Shown here piece after piece: positions 1 to 6,117 of a stretch of 10,556 nucleotides of DNA. Below the pieces are notes generated by a model. It was given only the letters and a program-made list of their open reading frames with translations, searched no databases and had not been told where the DNA came from. The position numbers and the translations under genes are program-made. Origin of the DNA: UBA3700 sp963592135 (GTDB taxonomy: Bacteria; Bacillota; Clostridia; Christensenellales; UBA3700); the NCBI GenBank assembly GCA_963592135.1, contig CAVAVP010000024.1:1-10556 (forward strand), given 5' to 3'. Every line of letters starts with the position of its first letter. Within the stretch, counting starts at the first letter, position 1.

Positions 1-140
1 GTTTAATACACCGAATAATTAATTTGCTTTAATTGTATAAATTTGATTTTATGCAAAATTTATTATTAGATAAATTGTACTATATTATGTTGCTTATTTT
101 TATGTTTTCATTTATCATTAACAAGAAAGTTTTGTTAGAA

Positions 141-149
141 AAAAGGGAA
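141..149 (+). promoter_or_regulatory. Ribosome-binding site fixing the pseudouridine synthase start
   Basis: AAAAGGGAA lies six bases upstream of the ATG at 156. The earlier in-frame starts (TTG at 33, ATG at 51) have no purine-rich site in front of them, so this site supports the shorter protein that begins directly with the S4 domain. Confidence 0.6.
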
Positions 150-155
150 TTGAAT

Positions 156-893
156 ATGGAAAGACTTAATAAATATTTAGCATCATGTGGAGTTGCCTCA
201 AGAAGAGGTTCTGATTCATTAATACTTGATGGTCATGTTAAGGTTAATGGAAAGGTTGTTACGGAACTAGGAACTCAAGTTAATGAAAATCAAGATAAAA
301 TTTCAGTTGATGGTACAATTGTCGAGCCAGTTAAAAATTATTCCTATATTATGTTGTATAAACCAAAAGGTTGTATAACAACAGTTTCTGATGAAAAAGG
401 TAGATTAACTATTTTTGATTACTTAAAAGATCTTTCAATTCCTCATTTGGTTCCAGTTGGTAGACTAGATTATGATACAGAAGGACTTCTTTTGCTTACA
501 AATGACGGGGATTTAGTACATAATTTAACCCATCCATCTCACGAAGTTCCAAAAACCTATGTTGTTAAAGTAGAAGGACAAGTTCTTGAACATAAGCTTG
601 CACAATTAAGAAAGGGCGTAATAATAGATGATGGAAACGGCAATAAGATTAAAACTGATAGGGCTAAAGTTAAATTAATAGAATTTAAAAATAATATTTC
701 AAAATTCGAAGTTACAATTCATGAAGGAAAAAACAGACAAATAAGAAAAATGTTTGAGGCAGTAGAAGAAGAAGTTATTTTCTTGAAAAGAATATCTATT
801 GGCNNNNNNNNNNAATTAAGACTAGGTGGATTATCAAGAGGCGCTTATAGATATCTAAACGACTTTGAAATAGAGTATTTAAAACGCTTATAA
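156..893 (+). CDS. rRNA pseudouridine synthase, RluB/RsuA family
   Basis: Converts a specific uridine in ribosomal RNA to pseudouridine. Counting from the ATG at 156 (245 residues), an S4 RNA-binding domain fills about residues 1-55 (MERLNKYLASCGVASRR opening). The catalytic domain follows, with the family signature GRLDYDTEGLLLLTNDGDL around residues 102-120, whose Asp105 should be the catalytic aspartate, and a later HEGKNRQIRKM motif. The start at 156 is preferred because the S4 domain begins there and an AAAAGGGAA ribosome-binding site lies just upstream. The longer reading frame adds 41 hydrophobic residues that the family lacks. Ten Ns at 804-813 fall near the C-terminus, so about four residues are unknown, but the frame is the same on both sides. 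The length is normal for the family. In many Clostridia this gene is an rluB near the flavoprotein-cmk genes; RluB versus RsuA or RluE cannot be decided from sequence alone. Confidence 0.93.
   Translation: MERLNKYLASCGVASRRGSDSLILDGHVKVNGKVVTELGTQVNENQDKISVDGTIVEPVKNYSYIMLYKPKGCITTVSDEKGRLTIFDYLKDLSIPHLVPVGRLDYDTEGLLLLTNDGDLVHNLTHPSHEVPKTYVVKVEGQVLEHKLAQLRKGVIIDDGNGNKIKTDRAKVKLIEFKNNISKFEVTIHEGKNRQIRKMFEAVEEEVIFLKRISIGXXXXLRLGGLSRGAYRYLNDFEIEYLKRL
804..813. other. Assembly gap (10 Ns)
   Basis: A run of exactly ten undetermined bases inside the pseudouridine synthase gene. Flanking residues are RISIG before and LRLGGLSRGAYR after. In this family a single residue usually separates the conserved Gly from the next hydrophobic residue, so the true gap may be about one base rather than ten. 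The run length is probably a scaffolder's placeholder. Confidence 0.95.
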
Positions 894-967
894 AATATTG
901 AATAAAAGTTAATTTAAGAACATAATTTTCTAATTTATTTTTTTGGTAAATTTATTGCGAAAATTTC

Positions 968-996
968 TTGATTATTTCCATATCGATACATATAAT
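968..996 (+). promoter_or_regulatory. Sigma-A-type promoter for the decarboxylase operon
   Basis: TTGATT at 968-973 and a perfect TATAAT at 991-996 are separated by exactly 17 bp. Transcription should begin near 1003, giving a leader of about 60 bases before the ATG at 1064, which has a GGAGG site at 1050-1054. This is the only strong promoter seen ahead of the five-gene operon. No convincing terminator separates it from the upstream gene, so some readthrough is possible. Confidence 0.75.
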
Positions 997-1004
997 ATAA
1001 AATG

Positions 1005-1025
1005 AATTTTTAGGTATTAAAAATT
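1005..1025 (+). promoter_or_regulatory. All-A/U hairpin at the predicted 5' end of the decarboxylase mRNA
   Basis: AATTTTTA (1005-1012) and TAAAAATT (1018-1025) are perfect inverted repeats around a GGTAT loop. They sit immediately after the predicted transcription start and are followed by a short T run. The stem has no G-C pair and would be weak. It could be a 5' stabilising hairpin or a vestigial attenuator, or simply chance in AT-rich DNA. Confidence 0.25.
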
Positions 1026-1063
1026 TTTAAACAATTTTGTAATTTTTTTGGAGGTTTCTATAA

Positions 1064-2446
1064 ATGGAAAACAAAGATCTTCTAGCTGATATCAAAAAAA
1101 TTGATAAAGCTACAGAAAAGACTAAGAGTTTGATTAATTCTTTAGTTGACCAAGACAGTTTCGTTGAAACAGATGTATTTTTCTCAGGAAAGAGTTTTGA
1201 TGATGCTGTTGAGGCTTTGGGAGAAGGTGTAGTAACAGGCTATGCCACAATCAACGGAAATCCAATTCAAATATTTGCACAAAACGCAGAAGTATTAAAG
1301 GGAAGTTTAAGTGCAGCTCATGCAGAAAAGATTAGTAAATGCATCTCAAGAGCCGTAAACACACAAACCCCTTTAATTTCTATTATCGATAGTTGTGGTG
1401 CAAGAATTGGAGATGGTGCGTCAATAATGGAAGGTTATGCTAAGATTATTGCTGCAAGTACAGAACTTAAGGGATATGTTCCTCATATCTGTGTAGTTAA
1501 TGGTGTAAGTGTTGGTTTAATGACATCTTATGTTGCTAGTGCAGATTTCGTGTTCATGTCAAAAGATGCAGTAATGAGTGTTAACTCTCCAATGTATCTT
1601 GTATCAAATGTTAAGAATTTCCCAGTTGATTATAAGGAATATTTAGGTGCTAAAGCATATACTGAAAAGTCTGATTTGGCTCAATTCGTTTACAAAGATA
1701 ATTCCGATTTAAAATCTCAATTAACCAAGTTAATGAATGTAATTTCAGATTCTGATGAAAATATTGATGATGATCCTAATAGAGTTGATCCAAATCTTGA
1801 AAAAGTTGATGCTCATGCAGCAGTTAAACTAATTGCAGATAAAAATTCTATTATTGAATATGCTAAAGATTACGCAAATGAAGTTTCATGTTCAATTGCT
1901 AAAATTAACGGTATTTCAGTTGGTTTCGTTGCAACAAAAGGAGAACTTACAAAGGCTGGTTTATCAAAGGCTACTAACTTTATTGCAAAACTTGATGATA
2001 ACGAATTACCTTTAATCACTTTAGTTGATACAAAGGGTGTTAAAACGTGTTTAGATTGCGAAGTTGCTGGTGTTGCTAAAACAACTTATAACTTAATTGC
2101 TACAATTGCTACATCTTCAATTGCTAAAATTGGTGTTGCCTTTGGTGATGCTATTGGTTATGGTTATACAGCATTAATGAGCAAAGAATTAGGGTTTGGT
2201 TATACTCTTGCTACAACAAAATCTAAAATTGCCCCAGTATCCGAAGAAGTTTCAGTTGCTATGATGGCTGATCAATTAAAGGGAAGCGATGTTTCAGAAA
2301 ATGTTGCTAAACTTTCTCATAAATATGCTGATATGATGTTAAATCCAGTAAAAGCAGCTAAAGATGGTTATATAGACAATGTTGTTGAAGCAACAAATCT
2401 TCGTCCATATATCTCATCAGCTCTATTAATGTTGCTAGGTTTATAA
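1064..2446 (+). CDS. Divergent acyl-CoA carboxyltransferase (MmdA / transcarboxylase 12S-like)
   Basis: A two-lobed carboxyltransferase of 460 residues, related to methylmalonyl-CoA decarboxylase alpha and the 12S subunit of transcarboxylase. Those proteins move a carboxyl group between an acyl-CoA and carrier-bound biotin. The N-terminal lobe shows GSLSAAHAEKI (80-90), DSCGARIGDG (109-118, family DSGGARIQEG) and GVSVGLM (147-153, family GPCAGGA). A Lys-Ser/FV segment near 195-212 and a DDDPNRVDP segment near 235-243 match the inter-lobe region. The C-terminal lobe has PLITLVD (316-322), AIGYGY (363-368, family AYGGAY) and NPVKAAKDGYIDNVVE (427-442). It is about 50 residues shorter than typical MmdA, mostly at the N-terminus and inter-lobe linker. 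Both glycine-pair motifs that form the oxyanion holes are altered, so substrate and activity are uncertain. The start is fixed by GGAGG nine bases upstream. It is the first gene of an operon with a biotin carrier and a Na+ pump. Propionyl/methylmalonyl-CoA or acetyl/malonyl-CoA are the obvious candidate substrates, but this is inference. Confidence 0.83.
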   Translation: MENKDLLADIKKIDKATEKTKSLINSLVDQDSFVETDVFFSGKSFDDAVEALGEGVVTGYATINGNPIQIFAQNAEVLKGSLSAAHAEKISKCISRAVNTQTPLISIIDSCGARIGDGASIMEGYAKIIAASTELKGYVPHICVVNGVSVGLMTSYVASADFVFMSKDAVMSVNSPMYLVSNVKNFPVDYKEYLGAKAYTEKSDLAQFVYKDNSDLKSQLTKLMNVISDSDENIDDDPNRVDPNLEKVDAHAAVKLIADKNSIIEYAKDYANEVSCSIAKINGISVGFVATKGELTKAGLSKATNFIAKLDDNELPLITLVDTKGVKTCLDCEVAGVAKTTYNLIATIATSSIAKIGVAFGDAIGYGYTALMSKELGFGYTLATTKSKIAPVSEEVSVAMMADQLKGSDVSENVAKLSHKYADMMLNPVKAAKDGYIDNVVEATNLRPYISSALLMLLGL

Positions 2447-2459
2447 ATAGAGGTTAAAA

Positions 2460-2900
2460 ATGAAGAAATTTAAGTATCTTGCAATAATTCTTACTTTAGT
2501 AGTTTTAATGGTTTGTATGTTAGGTGCATGTGAACTTAATTATCGTGAGCCAGATAAACTTGGAATTGCTGGAGCTACTGTAGGTCAAAGAATTCTTATA
2601 GGCTTGCAAGTTACTGCTATGGGACTTGTAACAGTATTCTTAGTTTTGTTTATATTAATTTTCTTTGTTCACGGATTAAAATGGTTATTCACTGGAATAG
2701 ATAAATTAAAAACAAAATTAAAAAATAAAGAGAAGAAAGTTGTTCCTATTGAAAATAAAGCAGTAGAAATTGTAGCAACAAGTAGTGAAGATGAAGAGGT
2801 TGTAGCCGCTATTAGTGCAGCATTAGTTGCATACTATAGCAATACAAATTACAAATCTAACGTTAAATTTAAAGTTAGATCGATAAAAGAAATTAAATAG
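2460..2900 (+). CDS. OadG/MmdD-type subunit of a Na+-translocating decarboxylase, with lipobox
   Basis: A small membrane protein of 146 residues that would hold the peripheral carboxyltransferase on the membrane pump. Residues 1-24 resemble a lipoprotein signal peptide: MKKFK, a hydrophobic core, then LGAC with the lipobox Cys at 24. A short external loop precedes the OadG-type membrane helix (46-71, containing GLQVTAMGLVTVFLVL). The cytoplasmic part has a Lys-rich stretch (82-93) and a C-terminal tail from 109 (EDEEVVAAISAALVAYY, then FKVRSIKEIK), which is the conserved tail pattern of OadG-family proteins. A cleaved and lipidated N-terminus would leave the C-terminus in the cytoplasm, as expected for OadG. 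Overall identity is low, as is usual for this family, so the call depends on architecture, the C-terminal tail and position. It follows the carboxyltransferase by 13 bases, with an AGAGG site. Confidence 0.8.
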   Translation: MKKFKYLAIILTLVVLMVCMLGACELNYREPDKLGIAGATVGQRILIGLQVTAMGLVTVFLVLFILIFFVHGLKWLFTGIDKLKTKLKNKEKKVVPIENKAVEIVATSSEDEEVVAAISAALVAYYSNTNYKSNVKFKVRSIKEIK

Positions 2901-2923
2901 TTAAATTTTAGGAGAAAATAATT

Positions 2924-3280
2924 ATGCGTAAATTCAATGTTAATGTAAATGGTAAATCTTATGCCGTTGAAGTTGAAGAAATTGTAGATGGTTCAGTATC
3001 TGCACCAGTAGCTCAACCTGTTGTTGATGCTCCTGTAGCCAAGGTAGCTAAAGCTCCAGTTGTAACAGATGGAGAACCAGTTAAAGTTCAGATGCCAGGA
3101 CTTGTAAAGAAACTTTGCTTTAGCAATGGAACACAAGTAAAAGAAGGAGATACAATTGTTATCTTAGAGGCTATGAAGATGGATACACCTATTGCTGCTA
3201 CAAAGTCAGGTGTAATTACATATTCTATATCAGAAGGTGCTAACATCGATTCAGGCACAGTAGTTGCTACAATCGCTTAA
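2924..3280 (+). CDS. Biotin carrier protein (MmdC / transcarboxylase 1.3S-like)
   Basis: Carries the carboxyl group as carboxybiotin between the carboxyltransferases and the membrane pump. The protein has 118 residues: a short N-terminal segment with the usual 'F.V.VNGKSYAVEVEE' pattern, a flexible Pro/Ala/Val linker (about 24-48), and a biotinyl domain from about residue 53. The biotinylation motif EAMKM is at 82-86, so Lys85 should carry the biotin; it is 33 residues from the C-terminus, about the normal spacing. In classical oxaloacetate decarboxylase this domain is fused to the C-terminus of OadA, whereas here it is a free subunit as in methylmalonyl-CoA decarboxylase and transcarboxylase. 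A good AGGAGA site lies in the 23-base gap from the preceding gene. No biotin ligase is present in this window, so it must be encoded elsewhere. Confidence 0.95.
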   Translation: MRKFNVNVNGKSYAVEVEEIVDGSVSAPVAQPVVDAPVAKVAKAPVVTDGEPVKVQMPGLVKKLCFSNGTQVKEGDTIVILEAMKMDTPIAATKSGVITYSISEGANIDSGTVVATIA

Positions 3281-3294
3281 TAAGGAGGCTAATA

Positions 3295-4524
3295 ATGCTT
3301 AGCTTTTTTACAACATTACCATCATTTTCTTTAGCTGAGTCTTTAAAAGCATTATGGGAATCAACAGGTTTTATGACAAGTTTGACACCACTTTGGCAAA
3401 ATCTTATCATGCTTGTAATTGCTTGCGTGCTTATTTATTTGGCAGTTGCTAAAGAATTTGAACCTAACTTGTTACTTGCAATTGGTTTTGGTATGTTTGT
3501 CATTAATATCCCAGGTGCTTATCAAGCCTTATATGGTGAACCGGTTCTAGATGCTGCAGGTCAATTTATTACGGATCATGGATCTAAAGTTCTAGTAGAG
3601 GGAACAGAAGGTATTTTCTACTATCTATATAAAGGTGTAGAATGGGTTATTTATCCACCATTAATTTTCCTAGGAATTGGTGCTATGACAGATTTTGGAC
3701 CATTAATTGCAAATCCAAAGAGTTTAATTATGGGTGCTGCTGCACAACTTGGTATTTTCGTTACATTTATCGTTGCGTTAAATATTGGCTTTACGGCAGA
3801 AGAAAGTGCTGCTATCGGTATTATCGGTGGTGCAGATGGTCCTACCGCTATTTATGTAACAACAAAACTTGCCGGTCATTTGCTTCCGGCTATAGCAGTT
3901 GCTGCATATTCTTATATGGCTTTAATTAAGGTTATTCAACCACCAATCATTAAGCTACTTACAACAAAGAAAGAAAGATTAGTAGTTATGGAACAATTAA
4001 GAACTGTTTCTAAAACAGAAAAAGTTGTATTCCCAATTGCTGTTACTTTAATTGTTGGCGTTTTACTTCCTTCAGCTATACCACTACTTGGTATGTTAAT
4101 GCTTGGAAACTTAATGAAAGAATCTGGTGTTGTTCCAAGACTTGAAAATACAGCAAAGAACGAATTAATTAATATTATTACAATCTTACTTGGTGTACTT
4201 GTAGGAACAAAGGCTACAGCTGATGTATTCTTATCTACACAAACATTGTTGATTTTAATTATCGGTGTTGTTGCTTTCAGTTTCGGTACTGCAGGTGGTG
4301 TATTAATCGGAAAGTTAATGTATGTACTAACAAAAGGAAAAGTAAATCCTATCATTGGTGCAGCAGGAGTTTCAGCCGTTCCTATGGCTGCTAGAATTGC
4401 TCACAATGTTGGACAAGAAGAAAATAAGAACAATTACTTATTAATGCATGCTATGGGACCTAACGTAGCAGGTGTTATTGGATCTGCAGTTGCTGCCGGT
4501 GTATTACTTGCAGTTCTTGCATAA
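3295..4524 (+). CDS. Na+-translocating decarboxylase beta subunit (OadB/MmdB/GcdB family)
   Basis: Integral membrane pump of 409 residues that decarboxylates carboxybiotin and couples CO2 release to Na+ export. Multiple hydrophobic segments cover most of the chain, and the functional motifs of the family are intact: GIIGGADGPTAI with Asp181 (equivalent to Asp203 of Klebsiella OadB) and NPIIGAAGVSAVPMAAR with Asn351 and Ser360 (equivalent to Asn373 and Ser382). Conservation of these Na+-site residues suggests a working Na+ pump. The family does not tell whether the donor is oxaloacetate, methylmalonyl-CoA, malonate or glutaconyl-CoA; that depends on the partner carboxyltransferase. A strong AAGGAGG site at 3282-3288 sits six bases before the ATG, and the biotin carrier ends only 14 bases upstream. 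Confidence 0.96.
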   Translation: MLSFFTTLPSFSLAESLKALWESTGFMTSLTPLWQNLIMLVIACVLIYLAVAKEFEPNLLLAIGFGMFVINIPGAYQALYGEPVLDAAGQFITDHGSKVLVEGTEGIFYYLYKGVEWVIYPPLIFLGIGAMTDFGPLIANPKSLIMGAAAQLGIFVTFIVALNIGFTAEESAAIGIIGGADGPTAIYVTTKLAGHLLPAIAVAAYSYMALIKVIQPPIIKLLTTKKERLVVMEQLRTVSKTEKVVFPIAVTLIVGVLLPSAIPLLGMLMLGNLMKESGVVPRLENTAKNELINIITILLGVLVGTKATADVFLSTQTLLILIIGVVAFSFGTAGGVLIGKLMYVLTKGKVNPIIGAAGVSAVPMAARIAHNVGQEENKNNYLLMHAMGPNVAGVIGSAVAAGVLLAVLA

Positions 4525-4539
4525 TTATAGAGGTATAAA

Positions 4540-5940
4540 ATGGTTAAAATTACAGAAACAATATTACGTGATGCACATCAATCTCAAGCCGCTACAAGAA
4601 TGCGTATTGATGAAATGTTGCCAATCGCAGACAAATTAGATAAAATTGGCTACTACTCAATTGAATGTTGGGGTGGAGCTACTTTTGATTCTTGCTTAAG
4701 ATTCTTAAATGAAGATCCATGGGATAGATTAAGAAAATTAAGAAAGGCAATGCCAAATACAAAGTTGCAAATGTTACTTCGTGCACAAAATTTGCTAGGT
4801 TATAAGCACTATGCAGATGACGTTGTTGATGAGTTTGTTAAAAAGGCTATTCAAAACGGTATAGATATCATTCGTATTTTCGATGCTTTAAATGATCCAA
4901 GAAATATGGAATCAGCTATGAAGTCTTGTAAGAAATATGGTGGTATTTGTGAAGCAGCTTTCTCTTATACAACATCTCCAGTTCATACAAATGAATACTT
5001 TGTAAATCTAGCTAAAAAGTTAGAGGATATGGGTGCTGATATTATTTGTATTAAAGATATGGCAGGTATTTTACTTCCATATAATGCTTATGATTTAGTT
5101 AAAGAATTAAAAGCTGTATTAAAGCCAGAAACAATGGTTCATTTACATACACACCAAACAGCAGGTACGGGTAACTTAACATATCTTAAAGCAATTGAAG
5201 CTGGAGTAGATATTATTGATACTGCTTTATCTCCTCTTGCAAATGGTACATCTCAACCTGCAACAGAGTCTATGGTAGCTGCATTACAAGGAACTCAATA
5301 TGATACTGGTCTTGATTTAAATAAATTAAATGAATGCACAGAATATTTTAAGGGTGTTGCTGAAAGATTAAAGAAAGATGGTTGGCTAACAGACAAATCT
5401 CTAGCTACAGATGTTAAAGCTTTAATTTACCAAGTTCCAGGTGGTATGCTTTCTAATCTTGTTGGTCAATTAAAGAAGATGAATGCTTTAGATAAATTTG
5501 ATCAAGCCCTTGCTGAAGTTCCAGCAGTTAGAAAAGATTTAGGATATCCACCGCTTGTTACACCTACATCTCAAATTGTAGGAACACAAGCTGTATTTAA
5601 TGTAATTATGGGTGAAAGATATAAGATGATTACAGCTGAAACTAAGGGTGTTTTAAAAGGTGAATATGGTCAATTACCAGCTGCTACAAATCCTGAAGTT
5701 GTAAAGAAGGCTCTTGGAGAAAATCCAGATATAATTACATGTAGACCAGCTGATTTATTAAAGCCAGAACTTGAAAAGTTTAGAGAAGAGTGTAAAGAGT
5801 TTATCCAACAAGATGAAGATGTTTTATCTTATGCTTTATTCCCACAAGTTGCTATGAATTACTTTAAGTATCGACAAGCTAACAATATTAAAATTGATAG
5901 AGAGTTCGGTGATACAATGAAGGGAATTCAACCAGTTTAA
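4540..5940 (+). CDS. Oxaloacetate decarboxylase alpha / transcarboxylase 5S-type carboxyltransferase, without biotin domain
   Basis: Transfers a carboxyl group between oxaloacetate/pyruvate and carrier biotin. The TIM-barrel domain opens with ETILRDAHQSQAATRM (6-21), whose Asp11 is a metal ligand. The metal-site histidines are in LHTHQT (His203, His205). IKDMAG holds Lys172, the lysine expected to be carbamylated and to take part in metal binding. The PYC/OADA conserved C-terminal domain follows, with PGGMLSNL near residue 300 and EVPAVRKDLGYPPLVTPTSQ after it. At 466 residues it lacks the Pro/Ala linker and biotinyl domain of classical OadA (about 590-600 residues). That domain is supplied by the separate gene at 2924-3280, so this is a split form and not a truncation. 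It is the last gene of the operon, preceded by AGAGG and followed 30 bases later by a terminator. Known relatives include OadA, PycB and the 5S subunit of Propionibacterium transcarboxylase. Confidence 0.95.
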   Translation: MVKITETILRDAHQSQAATRMRIDEMLPIADKLDKIGYYSIECWGGATFDSCLRFLNEDPWDRLRKLRKAMPNTKLQMLLRAQNLLGYKHYADDVVDEFVKKAIQNGIDIIRIFDALNDPRNMESAMKSCKKYGGICEAAFSYTTSPVHTNEYFVNLAKKLEDMGADIICIKDMAGILLPYNAYDLVKELKAVLKPETMVHLHTHQTAGTGNLTYLKAIEAGVDIIDTALSPLANGTSQPATESMVAALQGTQYDTGLDLNKLNECTEYFKGVAERLKKDGWLTDKSLATDVKALIYQVPGGMLSNLVGQLKKMNALDKFDQALAEVPAVRKDLGYPPLVTPTSQIVGTQAVFNVIMGERYKMITAETKGVLKGEYGQLPAATNPEVVKKALGENPDIITCRPADLLKPELEKFREECKEFIQQDEDVLSYALFPQVAMNYFKYRQANNIKIDREFGDTMKGIQPV

Positions 5941-5970
5941 TAAATAAGTTTAAAAAAAATATAATAACCA

Positions 5971-6001
5971 AAAATAAGGCTAAAATAGCCTTATTTTTTT
6001 T
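5971..6001 (+). terminator. Intrinsic terminator of the decarboxylase operon
   Basis: AAAATAAGGCTA (5971-5982) is a perfect inverted repeat of TAGCCTTATTTT (5986-5997) around a three-base AAA loop, running into an unbroken T tract to 6001. It lies 30 bases after the last operon stop codon. The A-rich left arm could also give weak termination from the other strand, but no gene faces it. Confidence 0.9.
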
Positions 6002-6117
6002 ATATACTTTTTACAAAAAATAAAAAAATTTTAGTTTATTTTAATTTATATTATTTAATATGAAAAAGGCTTTATTTAAAAAATTGCCAATTTAATGGCT
6101 ATATAGAGGAGAAAATT

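Noticed and set aside
33..155. N-terminal extension of the pseudouridine synthase reading frame
   Set aside because: It adds 41 mostly hydrophobic residues before the S4 domain, has no ribosome site, and family proteins start at the equivalent of the ATG at 156.
894..967. Terminator after the pseudouridine synthase gene
   Set aside because: The region is AT-rich but I found no stem with G-C pairs followed by a T tract.
1833..2015. Second forward frame inside the acyl-CoA carboxyltransferase gene
   Set aside because: The host gene continues intact through it with conserved motifs on both sides, so there is no sign of a frameshift or a nested gene.
3936..4355. Reverse-strand open frame of 139 codons
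   Set aside because: It lies entirely inside the well-supported OadB-type gene, has no ribosome site and no recognisable domain; it is a shadow of codon usage.
6010..6060. Possible promoter for the membrane-anchored protein gene (TTTACA with several TTTAAT/TATATT candidates)
   Set aside because: None of the -10-like sequences is at an acceptable spacing from a good -35 sequence, so in DNA this AT-rich the match is not better than chance.
6086..6099. GCCA/TGGC inverted repeat upstream of the gene at 6118
   Set aside because: The stem is only four base pairs with a six-base loop and is not extended on either side; too weak for an operator or riboswitch call.
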